Part shown: positions 1 through 8,259 of the stretch, in pieces
How the letters are laid out: every line of letters begins with the position of its first letter
Position numbering within the stretch: position 1 is the first letter of the stretch
Origin: an uncultured Lachnospiraceae bacterium
Lineage (GTDB): Bacteria > Bacillota > Clostridia > Lachnospirales > Lachnospiraceae
Length of the DNA: 64,000 bases
Direction: 5' to 3'
NCBI GenBank assembly: GCA_905201915.1
Contig: CAJKQE010000005.1
Span: forward strand, 1-64,000
Translations under genes and position numbers: made by a program
Notes under the pieces: generated by a model
The model's database searches: none
Seen by the model: only the letters and a program-made list of their open reading frames with translations
Told to the model about the DNA's origin: nothing

Positions 1-38
1 GGGGACTGCCTCACTAATTATTTAGTGAGGCAGTCCCC
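1..38. terminator. Perfect 17-bp hairpin, terminator of the minus-strand two-component operon
   Basis: Two perfectly complementary 17-base arms (GGGGACTGCCTCACTAA and its reverse complement) surround a four-base loop. It lies 14 bases past the stop codon of the histidine kinase on the minus strand, so it is probably that operon's terminator. The expected U-run for minus-strand transcription would lie outside the window. Read on the plus strand it is followed only by tcctgtttt. Confidence 0.75.
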
Positions 39-52
39 TCCTGTTTTAAATA

Positions 53-1357
53 TTATTTTAAAGTTTTTAAGGTTATAAGTGTATGGAAAGTACCGGAAGT
101 AATATCGTAGTACATTTCTAAATTCCCCTGATACTGTTGTACGATTTTATTAATGCTTTTAATGCCAAAACCATGTCGTTCTTTATTTACTTTACGTGAA
201 ATGGGAAATCCATTTTGATTATATAAGGGGGCGCTTTGGCAGGAGTTAATAACTATTATAACAATAAAATTGGAATTTTCCTTTTTTTGTACGGTGAGTT
301 CAATAAAAGACTCAGGGATATTTTCTGCTGCCTCCACTGCATTATCCATTAAGTTACAAAATAATGATGTTATATCGTGTTGATAGATATGTTGGAGAGT
401 GTTGCTTCTGATGTCAGCATGAAATGCGATATGTTTGTCATTGCACTGCCGCTGATAACGACAGAGAATAGCGTTTAGCATTTCATTATCACAAATTCGC
501 ACAGTCTCTCTTAAATCAGAAGATTTCATAAGCTGTTGAATATAGATATCTATTTTTTCTGAACAATTCTGTTCATTGAGTAGTTTAATTGATAAAAGAT
601 GTTTTTTGATATCGTGAATTAGAATACGTTGATTTTCATTTTGTGAAAGTAACATTTCGTAATATTCAACAGAGTCAGATTCTTTTTGGAGTAATAGCTG
701 CATGTCAATAAAGTCGTTGTACTTTTTTTGAAGATACTGATTGAGTCCAAATACCAGAAGATTAATCAGGAGCAGAAAAATAGCACAAGCTGTTACCATA
801 AAATTAACAGGTGGAGCAATCGCTGCATTTTCGCCGATGAAAAGAAAGGTATACATAATAAAAACGCTTAAAATTGGTATTAACATCAAAAAAAGTTCGG
901 AGTGGTAGTACGGTCTTTGGTTTGTATTTTTTCCTTTGAACAAATGAGCTAAAAGATAAATAATTGCAAAGAAGAATAATTTGCTAAAAACTGCATAAAA
1001 AATAAGTCCGACACCTTTATCTGTTAGGAAGTAAGGAGAAAATTTTAACGTAATCCCCAGAACAGCAAGCTCGGACAGTCCCATAATTGTGGTAAGGATA
1101 GCGGAATGAAATAATGCAAACAGCAATTTGAGCTTAAATTGTGTGTAAAGAAAAATCGTGTTTGCTATAAAAAAACAAATAATATTAAGTTTTGTTTGCC
1201 TAAACAAAGATAGAAGAAATAACATTGTATAAAGGGTACTTAATAAAATCCATCTTATTCTGACAGAATGAGATGGAAGAAAAAGACTAGATGCGTATTG
1301 CCATAAAATAATGGCTTCTATAAAAAAAGTAAAAAAAAGCAGAATAGTAAGGGTCAT
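53..1357 (-). CDS. GHKL-type sensor histidine kinase, AgrC-like
   Basis: This 434-residue membrane kinase has about six hydrophobic segments in residues 1-210, a short coiled coil, a phospho-acceptor region with the motif LIHDIKKHLLSIKL near residue 250, and a C-terminal ATPase domain with N-box (LMDNAVEAAE) and G-box (HGFGIKSI). That architecture is typical of the AgrC/ComD group, which senses exported peptides. It starts 5 bases after the stop of the response regulator, with a GAGGTAG ribosome site, so both are one operon. No agrB- or agrD-like peptide gene is visible in the window, so the ligand is unknown. The divergent lipoprotein/ABC operon is the likely target or partner; this is inference from position. 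Confidence 0.88.
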   Translation of the reverse strand: MTLTILLFFTFFIEAIILWQYASSLFLPSHSVRIRWILLSTLYTMLFLLSLFRQTKLNIICFFIANTIFLYTQFKLKLLFALFHSAILTTIMGLSELAVLGITLKFSPYFLTDKGVGLIFYAVFSKLFFFAIIYLLAHLFKGKNTNQRPYYHSELFLMLIPILSVFIMYTFLFIGENAAIAPPVNFMVTACAIFLLLINLLVFGLNQYLQKKYNDFIDMQLLLQKESDSVEYYEMLLSQNENQRILIHDIKKHLLSIKLLNEQNCSEKIDIYIQQLMKSSDLRETVRICDNEMLNAILCRYQRQCNDKHIAFHADIRSNTLQHIYQHDITSLFCNLMDNAVEAAENIPESFIELTVQKKENSNFIVIIVINSCQSAPLYNQNGFPISRKVNKERHGFGIKSINKIVQQYQGNLEMYYDITSGTFHTLITLKTLK

Positions 1358-1362
1358 TTAGT

Positions 1363-2070
1363 CTACCTCGTACTTTCAAGAAATATAAGATAAGCATTTT
1401 TGAAAGAGCTGTATTTTCTACGTGTCAGATAAGCCATAGTTTGCATATTTGTCAAACGTATAGTGGAATGATCAAAGTCAGTTATGTGTTCAAAATTAAC
1501 GATAAAACTACGGTGTGTCTGAAAAAAACAGTTCTTAGGAAGGTGTTCCAGCCAGTAATTCATATTATGTATGGATTCAAAATCTCGCTGAACAGTATGT
1601 ACAGTTACTTTTCGTCCGTGTGCTTCTATGAAGACAATCTGAGAAGTGGGAAGCGTATATACCCCTTCTTTGGTGTCAATAGGGATTTTAGTTGTCATGG
1701 TATTGTAATAAGCCAGGGCATCTTTCATATTTCGGAAAAACCTTTGTCTGTCCAAAGGTTTGGAAAGATAACGAAATACATGAAAACGCATTGCTTCGTC
1801 CAGATATTCCGAATAAGAGGTGACAACAAAAATTATGATGTTTTTATTTGCTTTTTTTAATTCATTACCAACAAAAATTCCATTCATGCCGGGCATTTCA
1901 ATATCCAGAAAAACAATATCTTTTTCGCCTTTATCAGCTAATAAAGACTCACCGTTTGTAAAAGAAACTAATTCAGGACATTTTAGATGGTTTGATTCGA
2001 AGTAGTATGTAATAAGTTTTTGTAATTGTTCGATTATCAGAACATCATCGTCACAAATTAAAATACGCAT
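1363..2070 (-). CDS. LytTR-family response regulator, AgrA-like
   Basis: The protein has 235 residues from the chosen start. An N-terminal receiver domain shows the acidic pair CDDD at its start, the phosphorylatable Asp in FLDIEMPGMNG and the conserved Lys in YLSKPLDR. The C-terminal half is a LytTR DNA-binding domain (residues about 130-230, with FFQTHRSFIVNF). An upstream in-frame start would add 21 residues that do not belong to the receiver fold, so I start at MRILICDDD, although its ribosome site is weak. It is transcribed first, followed by its kinase, and presumably binds direct repeats in the divergent region. Alternative start at 2133 is possible. Confidence 0.88.
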   Translation of the reverse strand: MRILICDDDVLIIEQLQKLITYYFESNHLKCPELVSFTNGESLLADKGEKDIVFLDIEMPGMNGIFVGNELKKANKNIIIFVVTSYSEYLDEAMRFHVFRYLSKPLDRQRFFRNMKDALAYYNTMTTKIPIDTKEGVYTLPTSQIVFIEAHGRKVTVHTVQRDFESIHNMNYWLEHLPKNCFFQTHRSFIVNFEHITDFDHSTIRLTNMQTMAYLTRRKYSSFKNAYLIFLESTR

Positions 2071-2150
2071 TTTATTACCAAGCTTTCTATATAATGTACA
2101 TTCAAGTATATCATATAGGTTTTTCGAATGCAAAAAATATGTATGAAAAG

Positions 2151-2168
2151 ACGATTTATCTACGATTT
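2151..2168. promoter_or_regulatory. Candidate regulator-binding direct repeat in the divergent region
   Basis: ACGATTT occurs at 2151-2157 and again at 2162-2168, exactly 11 bases apart (one helical turn). It lies between the LytTR regulator gene and the lipoprotein/ABC operon. LytTR proteins bind paired direct repeats, but usually about 21 bases apart, so this assignment is weak. Confidence 0.25.
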
Positions 2169-2288
2169 TGGTCTATTATATGCCTTTTTTCATTTCTCTT
2201 TACAAGTATTTCGACAAAGTCTCTGGTGAGTTCAAAATATATAAATTGACCAAAAAAGAACTGTAAATGTCGTTTGATGCAAATAGGA

Positions 2289-2316
2289 TTGAAATTGTGA
2301 TGAAAATATAGATAAT
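2289..2316 (+). promoter_or_regulatory. Candidate sigma-A promoter of the lipoprotein/ABC operon
   Basis: TTGAAA at 2289-2294 and GATAAT at 2311-2316 are 16 bases apart, 50-60 bases before the lipoprotein start. Fair match to the vegetative consensus; the rest of 2071-2369 shows no gene. Confidence 0.45.
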
Positions 2317-2369
2317 GAAATGGGTGCTGGTTTTATAATTTTAATTTAGTAGAGAGAGGATGAAAAATC

Positions 2370-3479
2370 ATGAAAAAGCGAGTATGTTTCGTTACTGTTT
2401 TGCTTTGTTTGAGTATGGCAGGGTGCTCTGCAAATGAAAACAAAGAAAACATGTCAGAAACGACAGATAAGAAAATAAGTATAGAAGAAACCAACGAGAC
2501 GGGACAGGTTGATATTAAAGGTACGATTACAGAACATGTAACTGCAAATACAAAAATGGAAATTCCTGAAAAAACATTTGCGACGTATAGCACCGAACTT
2601 AAAAAATTCGATAAAGAAAAGATTGCCTCGCTTTTTTGGCCGGAAAGCAGTAAAGAGGAAATTTACTTAGAAGAATATGAGGATAAATCATTAGCAATGA
2701 CTTTTCAAGATGAAACCGTGGCATTAGGAACGGGGTCAATTATGTATCGCAAAAGTGATGATATAAGATATTTGTCAGATATTGCTTTTTACGGCGAAGA
2801 AGAGAACCTTCTGGAAGAAAAGGATTTGGCGTTTATGACAGCAGAACAGGCTGTACAGAATGTGGAAGCATTTTTATTCGAGTTGGATTTAGGGGTGGAT
2901 TTTGGAGAGAAAAAAGTTTTTGCATTGAAAAAAGAGGATATGTCCGGCATACAGGATATGATGAAGGCTGATGAACATTTAGGAGGCTTTTATGAGTCAG
3001 GTAAATTTCAAGAGCGTACATTTGATACAGAAGATGAATTCTATTTTATAAAATATACATTTAGTCTTGACGGATTGCCGATTTTAGGAGCAGAAGATCC
3101 AAGTATTCGAATGACAGGAGGCATGGAGCGAGGACAGCTCGCTCAGAACATGGAAGCCACAGTTTTATTTTCAAATTCCGGTATATGTGAAATAAATTTG
3201 CAGGGGATACTGAGTGAATTAGAGAAACAATCAGAAAATAAGGAAGTTATTCAATTTGATGGGATAGAAAAAGCATTAGTCAAAAAATTCGGAGATGTTA
3301 TCTTATCTCAAGAATATAATTTATCAAAAATATGGTTGGAGTATTTTCCGAAAATAAAAGAAGACTCTTTTGAAGAAGTGGAATTAATTCCGGTGTGGTG
3401 CTGCGTATTTGATATCAATGGTGAGAAAGTGGACTATGCACTTCGATTTCATGCGTTTACGGGGGAAGAAATATCGTGA
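2370..3479 (+). CDS. Lipoprotein of unknown function, first gene of an ABC operon
   Basis: The 369-residue product begins with a lipoprotein signal peptide: basic MKKR, a hydrophobic core and the lipobox SMAGC near residue 19. It is therefore probably anchored on the outside of the membrane. A Glu/Lys/Thr-rich linker (about 20-65) precedes an acidic globular part. I do not recognise a family. A GAGAGGATG ribosome site precedes the ATG. The stop codon overlaps the GTG start of the first permease, so it is co-translated with the ABC transporter. A surface lipoprotein with a peptide-sensing kinase and an ABC-2 exporter resembles a bacteriocin-immunity arrangement, but no toxin gene is seen. Confidence 0.8.
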   Translation: MKKRVCFVTVLLCLSMAGCSANENKENMSETTDKKISIEETNETGQVDIKGTITEHVTANTKMEIPEKTFATYSTELKKFDKEKIASLFWPESSKEEIYLEEYEDKSLAMTFQDETVALGTGSIMYRKSDDIRYLSDIAFYGEEENLLEEKDLAFMTAEQAVQNVEAFLFELDLGVDFGEKKVFALKKEDMSGIQDMMKADEHLGGFYESGKFQERTFDTEDEFYFIKYTFSLDGLPILGAEDPSIRMTGGMERGQLAQNMEATVLFSNSGICEINLQGILSELEKQSENKEVIQFDGIEKALVKKFGDVILSQEYNLSKIWLEYFPKIKEDSFEEVELIPVWCCVFDINGEKVDYALRFHAFTGEEIS

Positions 3480-4270
3480 AGAAAGTATTTGCAGCAGAAA
3501 TGAAGCGGGCAATCAATATCGGATGGATTATAAGTATTTTAGGGATTTGTTTTTCTATATGCTTTGATTCATGGAATGATTTGCTAAGAGCCTTCGCAAC
3601 CCATATTGGAAGTGTCCACTATTTCTTTTGGAATTCGGCATTTGGAGGAGTCTGCCGTACTTATTTTTTGCCTATATTTGCGGCGTTGCCGTTTGCTGCC
3701 GCCTTTTGTAAAGACTACAATGAACATGCGCTTTATTTTATTGTCTCCAGAGAAGGAAAAAAAAGATATTGTATTGCAAAATACATCGTCAATGCCTTGT
3801 GTGGCGGTCTTGTGGTTGCAGTAGCTACGGGAATATTGATTTTATTTCTGTCATCAGCATTTCCAATGGCAGATTCTGTGTATCAAGATCCTTTTGTTTC
3901 AGACCGATTTCATGTATGGATAGCCGTATATCATCCGGTAGAATACGCATTCGTAGAAATTGTTTCAGGATTTTTAAGAGGTATGTTGTGTGCCAGTATT
4001 GCGTTGTGCGTTTCCATCTATATATCCGATCCTTTAGTAGTGCTTGTATCACCATATTTTGTCAGCTTTCTTGCGGTTCAGGCATATCGTATTTTTCATG
4101 TCCCAGACCAGTATCGTTTAGATAAATTATTGACCGGCAACATGATTATTCGCTCCAGTGTATTTACTGTTTGGATTTGTATAGTTGTTGTATCGGTAAT
4201 TGTAATTTTTCTTGGGATTTTCTTTCAAAAAACAGTATTAAGGAGGCTGGAAGATGGCAGACTTTATTAG
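3476..4270 (+). CDS. ABC-2 type permease subunit, first of two
   Basis: This 264-residue membrane protein has about six hydrophobic segments and no soluble domain of note. It probably starts with GTG that overlaps the TGA of the lipoprotein (GTGA), behind GGGGGAAG. Its end overlaps the next permease by 17 bases. The two unequal permeases and one ATPase would form one half-size transporter complex in the membrane. The substrate is unknown; peptide export or immunity is inferred from the adjacent AgrCA-like genes. Sequence similarity to named families is low by eye, and the permease call rests on hydrophobicity and operon context. Confidence 0.75.
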   Translation: MKKVFAAEMKRAINIGWIISILGICFSICFDSWNDLLRAFATHIGSVHYFFWNSAFGGVCRTYFLPIFAALPFAAAFCKDYNEHALYFIVSREGKKRYCIAKYIVNALCGGLVVAVATGILILFLSSAFPMADSVYQDPFVSDRFHVWIAVYHPVEYAFVEIVSGFLRGMLCASIALCVSIYISDPLVVLVSPYFVSFLAVQAYRIFHVPDQYRLDKLLTGNMIIRSSVFTVWICIVVVSVIVIFLGIFFQKTVLRRLEDGRLY

Positions 4271-5138
4271 AGCACTCCGCATTTCTGTCTATAATTTAAG
4301 GAGGACAATTTCATCAATACGGATTTTAACAGTTTTGCTTATTATTGCTTGTTTTATTACGCAAAACTTACAGGCGGTATTAGAATTTAGTGATTTTGTT
4401 AAAATAGGAATAACGCCGTATTCATTTCCGCATTTGGTTAACGATTATGTTTGTCAGCTTGTCATGATGGCAGGAGCAGTCATTCTTTTTTGCAATGCTC
4501 CTTTTGAAGATGAGGGGTATTTTTATATGCTGCCACGTGCAGGTAAACAGTCATGGGCATTGGGGCAGGTGATTTACATTGTCAGCGCTTCGTTTCTTTA
4601 TGTTATGTTTTTGCTTTTGATGTCTATATTGCCGTTAATCGGTCATGGGGAAATTGGAAGTGAATGGGGAAAAATTTGGGGAACATTGGCGAAAACAGAT
4701 GCAGGAGTACAGTTCGGACTTTTGTTTTCTGTAACAGAATATATGATTAGTAATTATAGTCCTATATTTGCTTTGGCTGTAAGTGCATTGCTGGAATGGT
4801 GCTGTGTAAGCTGGTTAGGATTAATGATATATTTCTTGAATAAACTGACAGGGAAAGCAGTGGGAACTTGTGTCGGAGCTTTTTTTGTATTGCTTGATAT
4901 TTGTATTTCAAATGACTGGATGCCTTGGGCAAATCGCTTTTCTCCGATTACGTTGGCGCAAATAAATGCTTATGCAGGATATAATCTAAAGTATCATATT
5001 ACATTTCAGTATGGAATTGCATTTTTTACAATAGGCATTCTTGTTTTTAGCGTTTTAAGTATTTTAGTAAATTATAGAGAAAAGGCAGAAAACCGGTTAC
5101 AGAAGTTGGAGGTAAAATGGATACAGAAGCAACGATAG
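4254..5138 (+). CDS. ABC-2 type permease subunit, second of two
   Basis: The product has 294 residues with about six transmembrane segments and a basic C-terminal tail that reaches into the cytoplasm. An AGGAGG site lies inside the end of the preceding gene and fixes the ATG. The gene overlaps the ATPase gene by 22 bases. Together with the preceding permease it should form the membrane channel energised by the ATPase at 5117. Function beyond ABC export is not determinable from the sequence. Confidence 0.75.
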   Translation: MADFIRALRISVYNLRRTISSIRILTVLLIIACFITQNLQAVLEFSDFVKIGITPYSFPHLVNDYVCQLVMMAGAVILFCNAPFEDEGYFYMLPRAGKQSWALGQVIYIVSASFLYVMFLLLMSILPLIGHGEIGSEWGKIWGTLAKTDAGVQFGLLFSVTEYMISNYSPIFALAVSALLEWCCVSWLGLMIYFLNKLTGKAVGTCVGAFFVLLDICISNDWMPWANRFSPITLAQINAYAGYNLKYHITFQYGIAFFTIGILVFSVLSILVNYREKAENRLQKLEVKWIQKQR

Positions 5139-5776
5139 TAGTAGAAAATCTTGATAAGCGATTTAAAAATCAGTCGGTATTAAAGAATGTAAATGTAAAA
5201 TTTTCTAAAGGAAATATTTATGGAATTATTGGAAGAAATGGTTCGGGAAAAACGATTTTATTGAAATGTATTTGTGGTTTTTTGAGACCGACAGCAGGTA
5301 CTATTTCTGTGAATAATAAAATTGTCGGACAAGATATTGATTTTCCTCAGAAACTTGGGTTTATTATTGAAACACCGGGATTTTTGATGAATTATTCAGG
5401 ATATAAAAATTTGAAATATTTGGCTTCTATACAGAAAAATATAGATGATGAAGGAATTAAAGAGTCTATGTCATTGGTTGGTTTAGATTCAGCGGATAAA
5501 AAACATGTAGGTAAATATTCTCTCGGAATGCGCCAACGTTTAGGGATAGCACAGGCGATTATGGAAAAACCGGATATTCTGATTTTAGACGAGCCAATGA
5601 ACGGCTTAGATAAGAACGGAGTGCAGGAAATGAGGGAACTGTTTTTACAGATGAAATCGGAGGGGAAATTAATTCTTTTGACAAGTCATAATCATGAAGA
5701 TATAGAAGTATTGTGTGATGAAGTTTACGAAATGGAAGATGGTATACTTACAAAAAAACAAGGGGCAGTCGGCTAA
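5117..5776 (+). CDS. ABC transporter ATP-binding protein
   Basis: A compact 219-residue nucleotide-binding subunit. It shows Walker A GRNGSGKT (about 39-46), signature YSLGMRQRLG, Walker B LILDEPMNGLD and the switch His in LLTSHNHED. The family drives multidrug or lantibiotic-type exporters (BcrA/CcmA group). GGAGG precedes the ATG inside the second permease gene. The protein is shorter than the 300-residue LanF/BcrA type and lacks a C-terminal regulatory extension. It ends the operon and is followed by a bidirectional terminator. Confidence 0.9.
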   Translation: MDTEATIVVENLDKRFKNQSVLKNVNVKFSKGNIYGIIGRNGSGKTILLKCICGFLRPTAGTISVNNKIVGQDIDFPQKLGFIIETPGFLMNYSGYKNLKYLASIQKNIDDEGIKESMSLVGLDSADKKHVGKYSLGMRQRLGIAQAIMEKPDILILDEPMNGLDKNGVQEMRELFLQMKSEGKLILLTSHNHEDIEVLCDEVYEMEDGILTKKQGAVG

Positions 5777-5802
5777 TATCGGTTTTTAGACTCTAAATCT
5801 TG

Positions 5803-5870
5803 AAAGTAAGAACCTCTCATAGAAATCCGCATTTTTCATGCCTGATGTTCTGTGAGAGGTTCTTACTTTT
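5803..5870. terminator. Bidirectional terminator between convergent operons
   Basis: Arms GTAAGAACCTCTCA(t)AGAA and TTCTGTGAGAGGTTCTTAC pair over about 18 bases. A T-run follows on the plus strand and an A-run precedes it, so it can stop both the ABC operon and the minus-strand lipoprotein gene. Confidence 0.85.
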
Positions 5871-6647
5871 TTAGTTTACATAATCTTTCCAGATATATCC
5901 TTTCTGTCCTTCGAAATCGACTTCATACCAGCCGCTTCCGTCTATGTTAGTAATCGTTACGGCAGCATCCGTATGTAAAGTTCCAAGGACTTCAGAACCG
6001 CTTTTCGGTTCGGAGCGAACATATACACTGCTTGCGATGGTAGTTTCTCTGGAGCCACCAACAGGAAATTCGCTGTCATCTGTATCGTCTTTCTTGTCAT
6101 CTTCCTTGTCGTCTTTTTTATCATTTTCTTTTGGAGGGACTTTTTCATCAGGCTTTTCTTGTTTATCTTCCTGTTTCTCATCTTCTTGCTTTTTATCTTC
6201 CGGTTTTTCATCGACATCGTCCTCTTTGTCGTCTTCTTCTAAGAGGACAGGAGAGCCGGTACTGTTAGGAATACTTTCTTCTGCTTTTTTTGCCAGAGCC
6301 AGAACACTGGAATTGTCGTCGGTGGTAGTGATTTTTCTTATTTTTACCTTACTGGTATCGGTATCTTCAATGGCACCTACATACATAAGTGTTACTTCAT
6401 TTCCGGGAATAATTCCGTTTTCTAAATCAAGCTGTGCTTTTTCGCAGTTATCAAAGGATAATTTTTTACCTTCAGAAGTCTCAATAGATATTTCTGTGCC
6501 GGTATAGGTGATTAAAGTTCCGCTCAAAGAAGAAGATACTGCGTCAAGTTCGGCTTCTTCAGCTTCTTGAGAGTTCTCCTCTTTTGTACATCCTGCGAAA
6601 GACAGGGCAGTTACTGATGCAAGTAATACAAGCAAAAATTTTTTCAT
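5871..6647 (-). CDS. SH3-domain lipoprotein
   Basis: The 258-residue protein has a lipoprotein signal peptide (MKKF..., lipobox SFAGC), an N-terminal beta-rich domain (about 40-110), a long Lys/Asp/Glu repeat linker (about 135-190) and a C-terminal bacterial SH3 domain with SVYVRSEPKSGSEVLG and a closing GYIWKDYV. SH3b domains bind peptidoglycan, so it is probably an exposed wall-associated protein. I start at the ATG 8 bases after AGGAGG; a TTG two codons upstream is less likely. The upstream MATE gene is 17 bases away on the same strand, so both may share a transcript. Confidence 0.82.
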   Translation of the reverse strand: MKKFLLVLLASVTALSFAGCTKEENSQEAEEAELDAVSSSLSGTLITYTGTEISIETSEGKKLSFDNCEKAQLDLENGIIPGNEVTLMYVGAIEDTDTSKVKIRKITTTDDNSSVLALAKKAEESIPNSTGSPVLLEEDDKEDDVDEKPEDKKQEDEKQEDKQEKPDEKVPPKENDKKDDKEDDKKDDTDDSEFPVGGSRETTIASSVYVRSEPKSGSEVLGTLHTDAAVTITNIDGSGWYEVDFEGQKGYIWKDYVN

Positions 6648-6664
6648 AAACAATACCTCCTGTG

Positions 6665-8032
6665 TTATGAATTTGCGCGTTTTTCTAAGTGTTTGTTAAA
6701 TACCAGAAGAAAGCCTGCTGTTGCCATAACAGCGGCAATTCCATCTGCAATAGGCTGTGCATAGAAAGCACTTCGTGCGCCGAAGAAAATAGGAAGAAGG
6801 ATGGTGAAAAGCATATAATCTCCCTTTCTGGCAAGAGAAAGGAATAAAGCTGTCTTGCTTCTTCCAAGAGCTGTTAAACCATCCACAAATACATACTGAA
6901 AACTAAGTGGAATAATCATTAAAGTGAATACTCCAATTCCCCATGTACAGAGTTCAAGCTGTAGAGGGTCTTTTGTGAAAATGTGGATGAAATACTGAGG
7001 TACAATACGGGAAAGTATAAACATTAAGGTGGTAAAGCAAAGGCAGAGAATTAAAATATATTTTTCTGCTTTTTTTACTCGTTTAATTTCTTTTGCTCCG
7101 TAATTATAACTCAGGATTGCCTGTGTACCACTGGAAATTCCCAGCATAGGGCCGGTAATCAGCATCATAAAGCTTTGAACAATGGTTGCACAGGTGATTA
7201 AAATATCTCCTTCTGAAGGGCCTCCGAATTTTTGCAGAACAGAGTTCATGACAATGATAATGACACTATCGGTGGCAAGTATCAGAAAAGGAGAAATTCC
7301 CAGTATTAAAATTTTTTGCACAATCACAGGTGAAAACGATTGCTTTTTCAGCAATGTAATTTTAATGGGTACTTTTTTGCCAATTAAAAACAAAAAGGCA
7401 AAAGTGCAAGATGCAAATTGTGCGATAACAGTGGCAATAGCAGCTCCGGCAACCTTCATATCCAGTAAGAAAATGAAGATAGGATCCAGTACAATATTGG
7501 TAACAGCACCGATTAAAACGGTAAGCATTCCTATAGCAGGAAATCCCTGACAGGTAATAAAATAATTTAGCCCGATAGCCATAAGGGCAAAAAACGTTCC
7601 GGCAGTATAAATGGTAAGATAAGTATTTGCATAGGGGAAGGTTACAGAGCTTGCGCCAAACCAGTTCAGCAGATATTTTTTACTTACTAGAAATAATATA
7701 GTCAGTACGGCAGAAAAAAGAACCAGCATAGCAAAGCTGTGGGCTAGAATAGATTCTGCCTGCTTTTTCCTTCCGGCGCCCATACGCATGGACATTAAAA
7801 TGGAACCACCTAAACCAATAAGTGTACCAAAAGAGGTCAAAAGTGTAACAATAGGACCGCACACACCTACGCCGGCAAGGGCTGCATCTCCGATTTCTTT
7901 GATGTTTCCGATAAACATTCGGTCAATGATACTGTATAGAACAGTAACAAATTGTGCAATCATAGATGGAATTGCCAGTTTTAGAACCAGAATGGGAATT
8001 CGGTCTTTTCCTAAGTCTGTTTGATGTTTCAT
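6665..8032 (-). CDS. MATE family multidrug/cation exporter
   Basis: A 455-residue protein of the usual MATE length with 12 hydrophobic segments. The family's N-terminal pattern is clear (LAIPSMIAQFVTVLYSIIDR, then GDAALAGVGVCGPI) and it is repeated in the second half. These proteins export drugs and organic cations in exchange for Na+ or H+; this one is nearest the MepA-like group. The ATG follows GGAGAAGAGAA. The substrate cannot be read from sequence. Confidence 0.92.
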   Translation of the reverse strand: MKHQTDLGKDRIPILVLKLAIPSMIAQFVTVLYSIIDRMFIGNIKEIGDAALAGVGVCGPIVTLLTSFGTLIGLGGSILMSMRMGAGRKKQAESILAHSFAMLVLFSAVLTILFLVSKKYLLNWFGASSVTFPYANTYLTIYTAGTFFALMAIGLNYFITCQGFPAIGMLTVLIGAVTNIVLDPIFIFLLDMKVAGAAIATVIAQFASCTFAFLFLIGKKVPIKITLLKKQSFSPVIVQKILILGISPFLILATDSVIIIVMNSVLQKFGGPSEGDILITCATIVQSFMMLITGPMLGISSGTQAILSYNYGAKEIKRVKKAEKYILILCLCFTTLMFILSRIVPQYFIHIFTKDPLQLELCTWGIGVFTLMIIPLSFQYVFVDGLTALGRSKTALFLSLARKGDYMLFTILLPIFFGARSAFYAQPIADGIAAVMATAGFLLVFNKHLEKRANS

Positions 8033-8103
8033 TTCTCTTCTCCTTCATGGTTATCTGTACCTTGATTTTAATACGAATTAGAGAAAAAGAAAAGAGAAAA
8101 AGC

Positions 8104-8133
8104 TTGCTTCTCATAAAAAGCCTGTGTTATACT
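8104..8133 (+). promoter_or_regulatory. Promoter of the molybdenum hydroxylase operon
   Basis: TTGCTT at 8104 and TATACT at 8128-8133 are 18 bases apart. Transcription would begin near 8140, leaving a leader of about 120 bases that holds two U-tailed hairpins. Confidence 0.55.
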
Positions 8134-8158
8134 AAATTCATGGGAACACAACAAGGGG

Positions 8159-8218
8159 AGCACTGCGCAGGCAGTGCTTTTTATTTCGTAGGAAATTGTG
8201 CAACAGCGCAATCTTTTT
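8159..8218 (+). promoter_or_regulatory. Tandem terminator-like hairpins in the leader of the Mo-hydroxylase operon
   Basis: The first hairpin, AGCACTGC-gcag-GCAGTGCT followed by TTTTTAT, is perfect. The second, ATTGTGC-aaca-GCGCAAT followed by CTTTTTTA, has one G-U pair. Both lie between the promoter and the FAD-subunit gene, so most transcripts would end early unless something prevents it. I do not recognise a known riboswitch class here. Confidence 0.6.
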
Positions 8219-8259
8219 TAATGTGTAATAGGACGTTCTATGGTAATGAAGGAGTAGAT

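Noticed and set aside
5944..6507. 187-codon Ser-rich plus-strand frame opposite the SH3 lipoprotein
   Set aside because: It mirrors the Asp/Lys repeat codons of the real gene and has no ribosome site or family resemblance.
7966..8259. Open frame joined in front of the FAD subunit
   Set aside because: It crosses the start of the MATE gene on the other strand, the promoter and both leader hairpins; the ribosome site and homology begin at 8260.
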